Assembly (NCBI GenBank): GCA_947461125.1
Contig: CANHHX010000001.1
Coordinates: 1 to 64,000, forward strand
DNA: 64,000 nucleotides
Direction: 5' to 3'
From: Bacteroidota bacterium
GTDB lineage: Bacteria > Bacteroidota > Bacteroidia > Chitinophagales > Chitinophagaceae
Shown one piece after another: positions 1 to 10,398 of the stretch. The position numbers and the translations under genes are program-made. The notes beneath the pieces were generated by a model that was not told where the DNA came from, did no database searches, and saw only the letters and a list, made by a program, of their open reading frames with translations. Within the stretch, counting starts at the first letter, position 1. Every line of letters begins with the position of its first letter.

Positions 1-804
1 GCACAAAAAAAGACGCTGATTAATGTTGACGGGCTGGAGTGGTTACGCCCTAAATGGAAGGGACTAGGCGCTGCCTATTTTAAATTTGCAGCAAAGCTTG
101 CTACCCTATTTTACAATACCATTATTACCGACGCTGAGGCCATGCGCCAGGTGTACCTTAACACCTTTAACGCAAATTCTACGGTTATTGCCTACGGCGC
201 TAATATTAGGCATTCCAAAAACCCGGAACTTATTAACCAGTTTGGCCTTACTCCCAACGAGTACTTTTTAATTGTAGGAAGGCTTATCCCTGATAATAAT
301 TCCGATTTAATACTCGAGGGCTTTAAAAAGGCCAATTCCAATAAAAAGCTGGTGATTGTTGGCGACGTACCCTATCAAGACGCATACGCGCAAAAAATGA
401 AAGCCCAAGCCAGCGATCAAATACTATTTTTAGGTTATATAACTGATAGTGAGGTACTTGCCGAGCTATACCATCAGTCTTATGCCTACCTCCATGGCCA
501 CGAATATGGGGGCACCAACCCTACTATGCTTAAAGCCATGGCTTATGGCTGCGCAATACTCGCTTTAGATACGGTTTTTAATAGAGAAATGCTTGAAAAT
601 GGCCAATTTGGTTGGTTTTTTCAAAAAACCTCTGACTCTGTTGCCTTATATTTGCAACAAGCAGAACATAACCCCCAAGCTGTTCAAACATTAAAAGAAA
701 AAGCACGTGACGGGATTACCCAAAAATACAATTGGGACGAAGTAACGAGGGCTTATGTAACCGTTTTTAAAGCATTGATGACTAATGGCAAAAGCCACCC
801 ATAA
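1..804 (+). CDS. Glycosyltransferase, DUF1972/family 1 type, 5' truncated by window edge
   Basis: Frame 1 is open from base 1 (AQKKTLINVDGLEWLRPKWK...) into the 142..804 ORF; NVDGLEW motif of DUF1972 rhamnosyltransferases, later HGHEYGGTNPTMLKAMAYG as in GT4 enzymes. Confidence 0.85.
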   Translation, partial: AQKKTLINVDGLEWLRPKWKGLGAAYFKFAAKLATLFYNTIITDAEAMRQVYLNTFNANSTVIAYGANIRHSKNPELINQFGLTPNEYFLIVGRLIPDNNSDLILEGFKKANSNKKLVIVGDVPYQDAYAQKMKAQASDQILFLGYITDSEVLAELYHQSYAYLHGHEYGGTNPTMLKAMAYGCAILALDTVFNREMLENGQFGWFFQKTSDSVALYLQQAEHNPQAVQTLKEKARDGITQKYNWDEVTRAYVTVFKALMTNGKSHP

Positions 805-2188
805 GTATACCCTTTTAAGATATATCATTGACGCTCCTGTTGTTATGGCGTCTTTTTTTATTTCGTTAAGACTACTGCACTTACACGAGGGTCATTTTTA
901 CAGTATTGCACTTTTACTTTTTGCCTTACTTGCCGTTATTGTTTGGTATGTGGCCGGATCTTTTTCTAGACTCTACGCCGAGCGCAGGTCCAATAAATTT
1001 TCGGAAGAAATTGTTTTTATTCTTTACTCCCTTATTTTATTCGGCATCTTAATTACGTCCAGTGCCTTTTTTTTAAGAGATTACCTAGCATTTAGCGGAC
1101 TCTTTTTTGTTACTTTTTTAAGCGTACTCTTTGTTACCGAATCGGTGGCCAAATATATTATCAGAAAATTATTGCACGCGGCTATTTTTCAGGGCGATTT
1201 TTTTGAAAACGTTTTAATTGTGGGTGTAACACCGAGCGCCATAGAACTCTACGAAACCATTAACCGCTATTACTACTACGGTTACAAATGTTATGGTTTT
1301 ATAGATAACGAAGCCACCAAACTTAATGGCAGTAAATACCTTGGTACATTAGACGCACTTGAATCTATTTTAAAAGAAGGCAATATAGATGAAGTGATGA
1401 TTACATTGCCTGCCAATGAGGCCCTTCAAATAAAAAACTGTTTGGCCCTCTGCGATATTTACAAAACCAAGGCGCGCATTGTACCCGATTTACAACAATA
1501 CGTAGACGCTAGTGTGCAAGTAAATAATATTGGACTACTTCCGGTAATTAATATCAGATCTTTACCACTGGATAAACCTGAAAATAAATTTTTAAAGCGC
1601 GGTTTTGATATTGTTTTTTCACTTCTATTTTTTATACTACTGGGCTGGTGGTTAATGCCTATTATTTCATTACTTATCCGGTTAAGCTCCAAAGGACCTG
1701 CTATTTTTAAACAAGAAAGATGGGGACTTAACAACGAAAAAATAGTTTGCTATAAATTTAGAACCATGGTGTGCTCCTCTAACGATATAGACGAGGATGG
1801 CAACTATAACCAGGCTACTAAAAATGATCCACGCATTACGGCGATTGGCGCTTTTATGCGCAAAACCAATATGGATGAACTGCCACAGTTTTGGAACGTA
1901 CTCATGGGTGACATGAGTGTGGTTGGGCCCCGCCCGCACCCCACGCCACTTAACATGGCTTCTATGCATACCATCGACAATTACATGCTACGCCATATTG
2001 TTACCCCTGGTATTACCGGATGGGCGCAGGTAAATGGTTGCAGGGGCGAAACCAAAGCGCCTGGGTCTATGCAAAAACGCGTTAATTTTGATTTATACTA
2101 TATACATCGCTGGACATTTTGGCTAGACTGTCAAATTATTTTACAAACCATTATTAATTTAATGAGAGGCGATCAAAATGCTTATTAA
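785..2188 (+). CDS. Exopolysaccharide biosynthesis polyprenyl glycosylphosphotransferase (WcaJ-like)
   Basis: N-terminal TM region, CoA-binding-like domain, C-terminal bacterial sugar transferase motifs [42 protein letters not shown]. Confidence 0.92.
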   Translation: MAKATHKYTLLRYIIDAPVVMASFFISLRLLHLHEGHFYSIALLLFALLAVIVWYVAGSFSRLYAERRSNKFSEEIVFILYSLILFGILITSSAFFLRDYLAFSGLFFVTFLSVLFVTESVAKYIIRKLLHAAIFQGDFFENVLIVGVTPSAIELYETINRYYYYGYKCYGFIDNEATKLNGSKYLGTLDALESILKEGNIDEVMITLPANEALQIKNCLALCDIYKTKARIVPDLQQYVDASVQVNNIGLLPVINIRSLPLDKPENKFLKRGFDIVFSLLFFILLGWWLMPIISLLIRLSSKGPAIFKQERWGLNNEKIVCYKFRTMVCSSNDIDEDGNYNQATKNDPRITAIGAFMRKTNMDELPQFWNVLMGDMSVVGPRPHPTPLNMASMHTIDNYMLRHIVTPGITGWAQVNGCRGETKAPGSMQKRVNFDLYYIHRWTFWLDCQIILQTIINLMRGDQNAY

Positions 2189-2193
2189 TAATC

Positions 2194-3801
2194 ATGAAAA
2201 ATAAACTTCTACTTATAAGTCTAATCATTGCTTGTTGCAGTTTGCAGCTCAGCGCACAAGAGGTATATGAAAATCATAGGTCAGAAATTTATAATTATAT
2301 TGGCCGTATGGCGCAAAAAGGTCTTTTAGATTTTGAAGATCATATAAGACCCTTAAGCAAAACTTATTTAGCCGCTTGTTTAGATACCATCGCTTTAAAA
2401 AGTAATAAACTTAGCGTTACCGAAAAAAAGGAACTTGCTTTTTATCAACAAGAATTTAATGCGGTAACTGACAAAAATATAAACCTTAACCCTACCTTTT
2501 TTGCAAAAGATAAAGTAGGCAGATGGCGTAGTTTTTATACCGCCAATAAAAACACCAAATTATTTATTGATCCTGTTATTAGAGGTGCGGTAACGATGGG
2601 TGAAAATATCAATTACCAAACAAGAAGCACGGGTTTACATTTTTGGGGAACGGCTGGCAAACGTGTTGGCTTCCAGTTTTTCTTTAACGACGTGAATGAA
2701 CAAGGCAGGGGCTTTGATACCAGCAGACAAGGCGTTCCGGGCACTGGTATGATCAGAAAAGATACCTCAGTATTTAAAAGTCAAAACTTTTCGGAATTTA
2801 GAGGAAGCATTAATTACGCCTTTAAAAATGGTAGCATTGCTTTTGGACAAGATCATATGCTATATGGCTATGGCGAAAACGGCCGTGTAGTATTGTCTGA
2901 TAAAGCACCCAACTTTCCATTTATCCGTTTTGATTATAGCCCATTTAGTTGGCTACGTTTTAACAACACACACGCTTGGTTAAATTCAAAAATTGTGGAT
3001 AGTGCCAGAACCTATGGTACAGACAACAGCGTATTTGGTGGCGAGCGTCAAGTATTTATTCCTAAGTTTTTTTCGACGCATAGTATTTTAATAAAAGCCA
3101 TGAAGGGGCTTGATGTAAGTTTTGGAGAATCGGTGGTATATAGCGACCGCCTTGATGTGGGCTATTTAATTCCTGTGATGTTTTATAAAGTGTATGATAA
3201 TATTGTTAACAATTCTCATATACAGGCAGGCTCTAACGCACAAATTTTTTTAAACGTTAGCAGCCGAAACCAACTTAAAAACACACACCTTTATTCGAGC
3301 GTTTTTATTGACGAAATAAGAATGAGTACCATTTTTGTAAGAGCAAAAAGCAGAAATCAACTTGGTTACACGGTTGGTGGATCGGTGACCGATATTGGTA
3401 TACCGTATTTAACTTTTAATGCCGAGTACACTAGAATTAACCCGTTTGTATACAAGAATATTATTCCGGCACAATCCTATACCAGCCATGGGTTTTTTAT
3501 GGGCGATTGGATGGGTAGTAACGCCGACAGGTTGTTAGTTTCACTTAAATACACCCCTATCCCAAGGCTTAAATGCATGGTGCGCTATCAATCCATCCGA
3601 AAAGGGGACGAAGGCACTATTGTAGATCAGTACCTGCAACAGCCGCAACCCAGATTATTTGAGGGAGGATTTAATGCCCGCAATGAAATTTTTGTAAACG
3701 CTCATTATGAGCTACTTAACGGCCTGACTTTCAATGGCTGGTACAGTAATTGGAACACCACAGGTGGCAGCTGGTCGCTGGGTGTAAGCTATGGCCTTTA
3801 A
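2194..3801 (+). CDS. Outer-membrane beta-barrel protein, Wzi/RemB-like capsule assembly candidate
   Basis: Signal peptide (LLLISLIIACCSLQLSAQ), beta-rich sequence, position between PGT and Wza-like genes. Confidence 0.6.
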   Translation: MKNKLLLISLIIACCSLQLSAQEVYENHRSEIYNYIGRMAQKGLLDFEDHIRPLSKTYLAACLDTIALKSNKLSVTEKKELAFYQQEFNAVTDKNINLNPTFFAKDKVGRWRSFYTANKNTKLFIDPVIRGAVTMGENINYQTRSTGLHFWGTAGKRVGFQFFFNDVNEQGRGFDTSRQGVPGTGMIRKDTSVFKSQNFSEFRGSINYAFKNGSIAFGQDHMLYGYGENGRVVLSDKAPNFPFIRFDYSPFSWLRFNNTHAWLNSKIVDSARTYGTDNSVFGGERQVFIPKFFSTHSILIKAMKGLDVSFGESVVYSDRLDVGYLIPVMFYKVYDNIVNNSHIQAGSNAQIFLNVSSRNQLKNTHLYSSVFIDEIRMSTIFVRAKSRNQLGYTVGGSVTDIGIPYLTFNAEYTRINPFVYKNIIPAQSYTSHGFFMGDWMGSNADRLLVSLKYTPIPRLKCMVRYQSIRKGDEGTIVDQYLQQPQPRLFEGGFNARNEIFVNAHYELLNGLTFNGWYSNWNTTGGSWSLGVSYGL

Positions 3802-3831
3802 ACGTATATTTGTTATATTTTAAATTTGAAG

Positions 3832-6150
3832 ATGAATCCATTTAACATACGCCCCATTTTGCAATTTGGCTTTGCCACTTTTTTAATTGTTGCACTTGGC
3901 CTGAGTGCAGGGGCACAAAGCAATTATACCGGCTTACCTAATTTAAAATTAGATAAGATGTCGGACCAACAAATCATGCAAATGTGGATGCAAGGACAAA
4001 ATAGTGGCCTTTCCGAGTCGGAAGGGATTAGCCAGTTGGTACGCATGGGACTTGACCCCAAAGAAGTAAACGGTTTTAAAAAGCGACTTTTAAGAATACA
4101 AGGGATTGCAAAAACCACCAATAGTGGGGCTAAAAATTTTATTCTCGACTCTACCCTTTTTATGCAGGACAGCACTTGGGTAGAAGAAATTCCAAGGCTT
4201 AAAAAAAGAAGCCGGTATTATGGGTTCGATTATTTTAGCAACCCATACCCTATTTTACAACCCAATGTAAAAGTGGCCACGCCACAAAACTATGTACTAG
4301 GCACTGGCGATGTTTTATCTATTAGTGTTACGGGTGCCAATGTCAAAGAAATGAATGCTGGTATTAGCCCGGAAGGAAAAATACAAATGGAGTATGTAGG
4401 CTATTTATCAATAAGTGGCTTAACACTTGAAGAAGCTACCAGAAAAATTAAAAGTTCACTCGCGCGCATTTACCCAGCACTTAATAGCGGTGGCAGCAAG
4501 ATTAATGTTACGCTTGCTAATATTAGATCCATCAGAATTACCGTAACCGGTGAGGCTGAATTTCCGGGTGATTATGTATTAACGGCGCAGGCCGGCTTTT
4601 TTAATATTTTGTATCTATCTAATGGGCCTACGATTAATGGATCGTTACGTAAAATTGATTTAATTCGAAACAATAAAATTATTGATAGCATCGATTTTTA
4701 CGGCTTTTTACAAAAAGGGTTACTCGATAAAAATATAAGATTACAAGATCAAGACGTTATAAGATTTAGACCCGTTAGCAAACGTATTATTTTTAGTGGC
4801 GAAGTGGTAAGGCCTGGTATTTATGAATTACTCGATAACGAAACCCTAGCAACCGCTATCAATTATACAGGTGGCTTTAAGCCCGCTGCTATTAAAGATG
4901 TAGCAAAGCTTGCACGTTACGATGTAAGAACCATGTCCTTAAAAGATGTGGCTGCCAACGATTTTGAAACCATCCTACCAAAAAATGGAGACTCCGTTTT
5001 TGTAGATAAAATTTTAGATATTTATAGCAATAGAGTAGTGTTAGAGGGCGCTGTATACAGGCCTGGTAGTTACGAGCTTACGAGTAATTTAAGCGTTGCT
5101 ACCTTATTAAAAAAAGCAGATGGTGTTATTGAAAATGCTTTTTTAAACAGAGGTACCATTAAAAGAAATATCCCTGGCACCGAGCCTACATTACTTTCTT
5201 TTGATGTGCAAAAAATACTAAATGGTAGCGCTTTGGATATTGCACTTTACAAAAACGATACCATTACTATTGCTAGTACCGATGGGATTCAAAATAAATT
5301 AACGGTAACCCTTGCAGGTTCTGTTAAAAACCCAGGCACTTATCCGTACCGCAGGGGCATGCAATTAGAAGATGTTTTACTGATGGCGGGTGGATTTACC
5401 AACGAAGCCGCTAATCATAAAGTAGAAATTTCACGCCTTAGTAAAAATAGAGCCGATACCCTTACTAACCAGCTTATGCAAATATTGGTGGTTGCAGTAG
5501 ATTCTACTTTAAACACCACGGGCACTAAGCATGCGCTTGAGCCGCTCGATTATATTTTTGTACCCAGGTTACTTAATTACCAAAACCTTGGCGCGGTAAA
5601 ATTAGGAGGCGAGGTTTTATACGCTGGTGTGTATGCATTAGAAAAAAGAAATGAAACTTTACAGGAGCTGTTACAAAAAGCAGGTGGTGTATCGCCGTAT
5701 GCGTCTATCAAAGATGTACAAGTTTTTAGAAACGGACTTCGCGTAGGAACGCCATCCGAAAGTAAAGATGGTATCCCGGCATTTTTATTACGCCCTTCCG
5801 ATAGTATTTTTATTCCACGTCAAGAACCTTTTGTAGAAGTTAAAGGAGAAGTATTTAATCCGCAAATATTAAGTTACCACTCTACACGTTTTAGAGAGTA
5901 TATTTCCATGGCTGGTGGCATTAACGATAAGGGTAATTTAAAAAAGGCCTATGTAGAGTACCCGAGTGGCATTAGCAAAAAAATAAATCACTTCTTATTT
6001 TTTAGAAGCTATCCAAAAATAGTTCCGGGCAGTAAAATTATTGTTCCTACAAAAACAGATACTGGTAAAAAAGGACTTTCTATTATTGAGCTGTCTGCTA
6101 TTACCGGATCCTTATCTGCGATCATTAGTTTAATCAGCGTACTCCGATAA
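3832..6150 (+). CDS. Polysaccharide export protein, Wza-like with repeated SLBB domains
   Basis: Signal peptide; YVLGTGDVLSISVTG poly_export motif; repeated SLBB-like GEVxxPGxYEL segments. ORF track begins at TTG 3826; ATG at 3832 preferred. Confidence 0.88.
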   Translation: MNPFNIRPILQFGFATFLIVALGLSAGAQSNYTGLPNLKLDKMSDQQIMQMWMQGQNSGLSESEGISQLVRMGLDPKEVNGFKKRLLRIQGIAKTTNSGAKNFILDSTLFMQDSTWVEEIPRLKKRSRYYGFDYFSNPYPILQPNVKVATPQNYVLGTGDVLSISVTGANVKEMNAGISPEGKIQMEYVGYLSISGLTLEEATRKIKSSLARIYPALNSGGSKINVTLANIRSIRITVTGEAEFPGDYVLTAQAGFFNILYLSNGPTINGSLRKIDLIRNNKIIDSIDFYGFLQKGLLDKNIRLQDQDVIRFRPVSKRIIFSGEVVRPGIYELLDNETLATAINYTGGFKPAAIKDVAKLARYDVRTMSLKDVAANDFETILPKNGDSVFVDKILDIYSNRVVLEGAVYRPGSYELTSNLSVATLLKKADGVIENAFLNRGTIKRNIPGTEPTLLSFDVQKILNGSALDIALYKNDTITIASTDGIQNKLTVTLAGSVKNPGTYPYRRGMQLEDVLLMAGGFTNEAANHKVEISRLSKNRADTLTNQLMQILVVAVDSTLNTTGTKHALEPLDYIFVPRLLNYQNLGAVKLGGEVLYAGVYALEKRNETLQELLQKAGGVSPYASIKDVQVFRNGLRVGTPSESKDGIPAFLLRPSDSIFIPRQEPFVEVKGEVFNPQILSYHSTRFREYISMAGGINDKGNLKKAYVEYPSGISKKINHFLFFRSYPKIVPGSKIIVPTKTDTGKKGLSIIELSAITGSLSAIISLISVLR

Positions 6151-6160
6151 TTTATATTGT

Positions 6161-7222
6161 ATGTCAAGTTTAGATAAACAAGAAGAAGCAAGTTATTTTA
6201 TATCCGATTTAATTGACAGCATTAAAAAACGTGTTGTTTTTTTAATGGCGCATTGGGGCATACTACTTGTAATGGGAACGTTTGGTGCGCTGCTTGGCGT
6301 GGGCTATGCATTTATTAAAAACGATACCTACACAGCAGCTACTACATTTGTAGTGGAGGATAATAAAAGTAGTGGAGGAGGTATTGCCTCTGCCCTTGCC
6401 GGACAATTTGGCTTAGACCTTGGAGGACTTTCGGGTGGATCAGGTGTGTTACAAGGCGATAATGTATTAGAACTTTTAAAAAGCAAAAGCTTACTTAAAA
6501 AAGCTTTACTAACTAGTTACGATAGCGCCGGCACGGTAACACTTGCGGATGCGTATGCTAAAGCTTATGGCTTTACCAGCAAATGGGCCAGTAGCGATAA
6601 AGTGGGGCGTGTAGTAAATTTTAGCAGTAAAAAAGGGGTGTTTACCAGGCTGGAGGATAGCTTACTCCATGTGATATTAAAACGCATTACCGAAAAAGAA
6701 CTCTCTATATCTAAACCGGATAAAAAACTCAGTTTGTTTTCGTTACAAATAACTACACGTGACGAACAGCTTAGTCAATTACTTTGCCAGCGTTTACTTG
6801 CTGTTACCAGTAGTTTTTATATTGATACCAAAACAAAAAGAGTACGGGGTAATGTAGAGCGGCTGCAACAAAGAGTAGATAGTATTAAAGCGGTTTTAAA
6901 CAATAAAACCTACACTGCTATTACTGCTGGTAGAGAATTACTAGATGCCAATCCCGCTTTTACGCAGGGTGGTGAAATGCAGGTGGAGGTTACAGGGAGA
7001 GATAAAATGGTGCAGGCTGCTATATTTGGTGAGCTTACCAAAAATTTAGAGGCGAGTAAAACAGCGCTCTTACAAGAAACACCTACGATACAGGTTGTTG
7101 ATACACCCGAAATGCCCCTTAAAAAAAATGAGGTAAGCTGGATGCTAGCGTTACTTGCCGGTGCGTTTATAGCAAAGTTTATTACCGCACTTTATTTATT
7201 TGTTACAGGCGGTAAGCAATAG
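6161..7222 (+). CDS. Wzz/chain-length determinant family protein
   Basis: N- and C-terminal TM segments flanking a coiled-coil region; VVDTPEMPLKKNEVSW near the second TM; adjacent to Wza-like gene. Confidence 0.8.
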   Translation: MSSLDKQEEASYFISDLIDSIKKRVVFLMAHWGILLVMGTFGALLGVGYAFIKNDTYTAATTFVVEDNKSSGGGIASALAGQFGLDLGGLSGGSGVLQGDNVLELLKSKSLLKKALLTSYDSAGTVTLADAYAKAYGFTSKWASSDKVGRVVNFSSKKGVFTRLEDSLLHVILKRITEKELSISKPDKKLSLFSLQITTRDEQLSQLLCQRLLAVTSSFYIDTKTKRVRGNVERLQQRVDSIKAVLNNKTYTAITAGRELLDANPAFTQGGEMQVEVTGRDKMVQAAIFGELTKNLEASKTALLQETPTIQVVDTPEMPLKKNEVSWMLALLAGAFIAKFITALYLFVTGGKQ

Positions 7223-8780
7223 AGAGTGTAGCGCTAAAATTAAAGCGGTCGTACCCGTTTTTAAAATACCCTAGGCCTTCTAGTATGTACCACTGGTAAT
7301 TGAGTGAGCGAACAAAAGCAGCTCTACCAGATACCATTAATTTTTTATAGGCATAATTACCTACTAGTGTTGTAGACACATCTACCCAGTGTCGTGTAGG
7401 ATCACGGGTAACAATAAAAGCATTGTAATAAAAATCGTTGTTGTGTACTAGACGCTCAAACTCTACCCCTATTTTAGTAAACCCATTAACATAACTAATA
7501 GAACCTATTTGACTATTACTACCTGGCCCAATATGTGACCCCAGTATTTGACCTTGGTGCGTAAAACCATGTGGCACTTTGTTACTGGTGTACCAGCTTT
7601 TACCCTCAAAAGTTAAGGGTGTGGTGGGTAGTTGCAGTTGTGTAAGCTCGGCGGCTATTTCAATAAATTTTTGTTTGTGATTAATGGGTACTAGCTTTCT
7701 AAAGCCAGCTACAAAAGCGCGCGGGTAATTATTTTCGGTAACAATGTTTAAAGGCGTTGGGGATTTATCGTTGCGGCCAAACTCAATGTAAACTTCGGCC
7801 CTATCTTTTGGCATTACATAGCGCGCATACAAGGAGCCCATGGCGGCTTGTTCATTACTGCTATTGCCATTGTACCCATACCCTACTGCAGTAGCTCCTA
7901 CAAATAAACCAGGTGCAAACACAGGGTTAAAACTTACAGTAGCAGCACGTATATAACGGCTTTGTTCTGGCTTGGGTTTATACAACAAAACACCCTCGTC
8001 GTATCTGTAATGATCGGGCGGTAAGATGTTTGAATTTTGTAGTGTACCCGCAATTGCCTGAAATTCAATATTGCCCATTTTGGTTTTAATAGGTGCATTT
8101 GTAGTAAGTGCCGCATGCGCAAAACCTGCGGCGTTGTTACTTAATATAAGTGCGTTGTAACGCCCAGGGCCCCACCAGCGGTTCTCGGTACCGTAGCTAA
8201 GGGTTAGTTTCTTATACGAATATTTTATAGCCGATTGCCCCGGAAGTAATTTTTTGTAGGTATTAAACCCAAAATTTTCGGGATTATCTATGGTGTTTAG
8301 CCAGCGGTAATAGGTTTTCCAAAAAACGGGGTAATGCTCGGTAGGGAATGTTTCAAACTCCCTGTTTTGCGCTGTTATGTAAGTGGGCTTTGCAAGTATT
8401 TCGAGCCCACCAGCTTTTAGGTGTACCCCACCACTAAATACCCATTGCATACCCGCAGATGGTATCATCCCACCATCATTAAAACCATGAGCTAGGTCAC
8501 TATTAAACTGTGCCGTACGTGATACCGGAAGCAAACTAATATTAAAAAAATTAGATCTAGATTTAGTAAGTATCAGCGGTTTATTTTTTTGCAGACTATC
8601 TAAGTGTGTTAGGTTTTGCGCAAAACTAATAATGAGTAAACTGTTGTTGCGGTTTAATGATCCTGTTAGTTGTGACCTTCTAATATAATCCGATACCCCA
8701 TCAAATAACATAGACTCCGACTGCGCCATTACTAATTGCAGGCTCACACAAAAAACAATCAACAAAAAACTCTTTTTCAT
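7203..8780 (-). CDS. Capsule assembly Wzi family protein
   Basis: Signal peptide; ENRWWGPGRYNALILSNNAAGFAHA Wzi-type motif; beta-barrel character. Confidence 0.8.
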   Translation of the reverse strand: MKKSFLLIVFCVSLQLVMAQSESMLFDGVSDYIRRSQLTGSLNRNNSLLIISFAQNLTHLDSLQKNKPLILTKSRSNFFNISLLPVSRTAQFNSDLAHGFNDGGMIPSAGMQWVFSGGVHLKAGGLEILAKPTYITAQNREFETFPTEHYPVFWKTYYRWLNTIDNPENFGFNTYKKLLPGQSAIKYSYKKLTLSYGTENRWWGPGRYNALILSNNAAGFAHAALTTNAPIKTKMGNIEFQAIAGTLQNSNILPPDHYRYDEGVLLYKPKPEQSRYIRAATVSFNPVFAPGLFVGATAVGYGYNGNSSNEQAAMGSLYARYVMPKDRAEVYIEFGRNDKSPTPLNIVTENNYPRAFVAGFRKLVPINHKQKFIEIAAELTQLQLPTTPLTFEGKSWYTSNKVPHGFTHQGQILGSHIGPGSNSQIGSISYVNGFTKIGVEFERLVHNNDFYYNAFIVTRDPTRHWVDVSTTLVGNYAYKKLMVSGRAAFVRSLNYQWYILEGLGYFKNGYDRFNFSATLSIAYRL

Positions 8781-8783
8781 GTA

Positions 8784-10262
8784 TTAGTTTTTTGCGTTTT
8801 TAGATGGATAGTTAATGGGGTAACTTACTGCTAGCTTTGCATGAAAATTAGATAGGTTGTTATCCTTTTCCCAAGCATAGTTTTTACTAGAAATAAATAC
8901 AAACTGTGCTGCTAGTACTATATTTTTTACAATAAACTGTGGTGCAATGCCATAGGCCATATCGGTCCAAAAAATGCTGCGGTTTTCTGGATCTCTATTT
9001 GTTTTTTCTATAAATATTCCTATCCTATTATTACCACTTATATAAGTACCCATTACAATTTGCTTGTTGGCACCAAAGCCCGAGCCTGCGCCCATAATTT
9101 GGTTGTAGTTGGTGTGGCCCTGCCCTATTTGACCATGCACGTACCAGTTACCAGCGCTGCGTAGTATAGCATCGGGAGATTGACTCATTTGTGTAAACTC
9201 AATACCTAAGTTTAGGTATTTGCTTTTATTAAGGGTTACTATTTTTTTAAAGCCTACAATATGCGCTACAGAGTGCGTAGGTGCAATGAGGTAATCACGT
9301 GTATTTACACTATAATCGTTTTTGCCATACTCTACATATAGTTCCGATTTTGATTTTGGAAACACAATACGCATAAAAAAACTAGCTACCTGATCTGTGT
9401 TTAAAGTATCATCACCCCAATCATTTTTTTTCTGTAGTGCTTTGGTAACAATGGGTAGGTATTTACTAGAAAAATTACCTGCACCATTAACCACATCAGG
9501 TCCGTAACGCTGTAAAGACCTTATTAACCCCACATACACACCTGGTAACCATTTGGGGTTATAACTTAAAATGTAGGCATTTATATAGCGCCAACTATTA
9601 CGGAGGTTTGGGCTGGATTTTAAATGAGAATTTTCGTAAGGTAAAAGACTATCAGTTTCGAGGCGGCCACCAATTAATTCAAATTCAAAATTACCTATTG
9701 GTGTTTTGGCAGGCCTATGTGTTTTAATAAATATATTGGCAAAACCAGGCGCATTGTTAGACATAATTAGCGCACTCGTATTACCTGGCCCCCACCATTT
9801 ATTAGCCGTAGATATACCCACACTAAACGCACTTGCACGAACACTTAGTGTAGACTGCCCACCATATAATTTAGTATAGGGCTTGCCACTACTATATCCG
9901 TAAGCACCATTGGTTGGATAAGTGGGGTTTACTGCTTGTATTAGCTCAGGTTGCAAATTTAAGTTAACCGGCCCCGCCCTTAAAGCTACACCAAAACTAA
10001 GCTGGGTTTGTAAACCGCTGGCCGCAATAAAAGAACCATCGTTATAACCGTATGGGTGGTGGCTATTGTACTGGGTTGTTAGGGTAATAGGTAATACTAT
10101 ACTTTTTTGAGCATCTACCTCACCACTTTGCATGACCATCGACGCTGTAGAATCTTTACCCGTTATAAACTGCGTTTCTTTGGCCGTTTGGTATTTGCTA
10201 TTAATGATAAATGACAAAGGCTGCGCTACTACCCTATTAGATATAAACCCAAGCACTAACAA
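8784..10262 (-). CDS. Capsule assembly Wzi family protein, tandem paralogue
   Basis: ANKWWGPGNTSALIMSNNAPGFANI matches the neighbour; no in-frame ATG at the 5' end (TTG start in ORF track). Confidence 0.75.
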   Translation of the reverse strand: MLVLGFISNRVVAQPLSFIINSKYQTAKETQFITGKDSTASMVMQSGEVDAQKSIVLPITLTTQYNSHHPYGYNDGSFIAASGLQTQLSFGVALRAGPVNLNLQPELIQAVNPTYPTNGAYGYSSGKPYTKLYGGQSTLSVRASAFSVGISTANKWWGPGNTSALIMSNNAPGFANIFIKTHRPAKTPIGNFEFELIGGRLETDSLLPYENSHLKSSPNLRNSWRYINAYILSYNPKWLPGVYVGLIRSLQRYGPDVVNGAGNFSSKYLPIVTKALQKKNDWGDDTLNTDQVASFFMRIVFPKSKSELYVEYGKNDYSVNTRDYLIAPTHSVAHIVGFKKIVTLNKSKYLNLGIEFTQMSQSPDAILRSAGNWYVHGQIGQGHTNYNQIMGAGSGFGANKQIVMGTYISGNNRIGIFIEKTNRDPENRSIFWTDMAYGIAPQFIVKNIVLAAQFVFISSKNYAWEKDNNLSNFHAKLAVSYPINYPSKNAKN

Positions 10263-10398
10263 AACTAATATTTTATAAAAGTGTACCAGGGTGCGCTATT
10301 TAAAGTATTGATTGATAGGGTGTTTTGTGGGGGTACTGCAAATTTAGGGAATATTTAAAGAAAGAGAAGATATATAAAACAAAAGAAGACTTGACACT

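Noticed and set aside
86-271. 61-aa + ORF overlapping the first glycosyltransferase
   Set aside because: Out-of-frame shadow ORF inside a well-supported CDS; low-complexity Leu/Thr composition.
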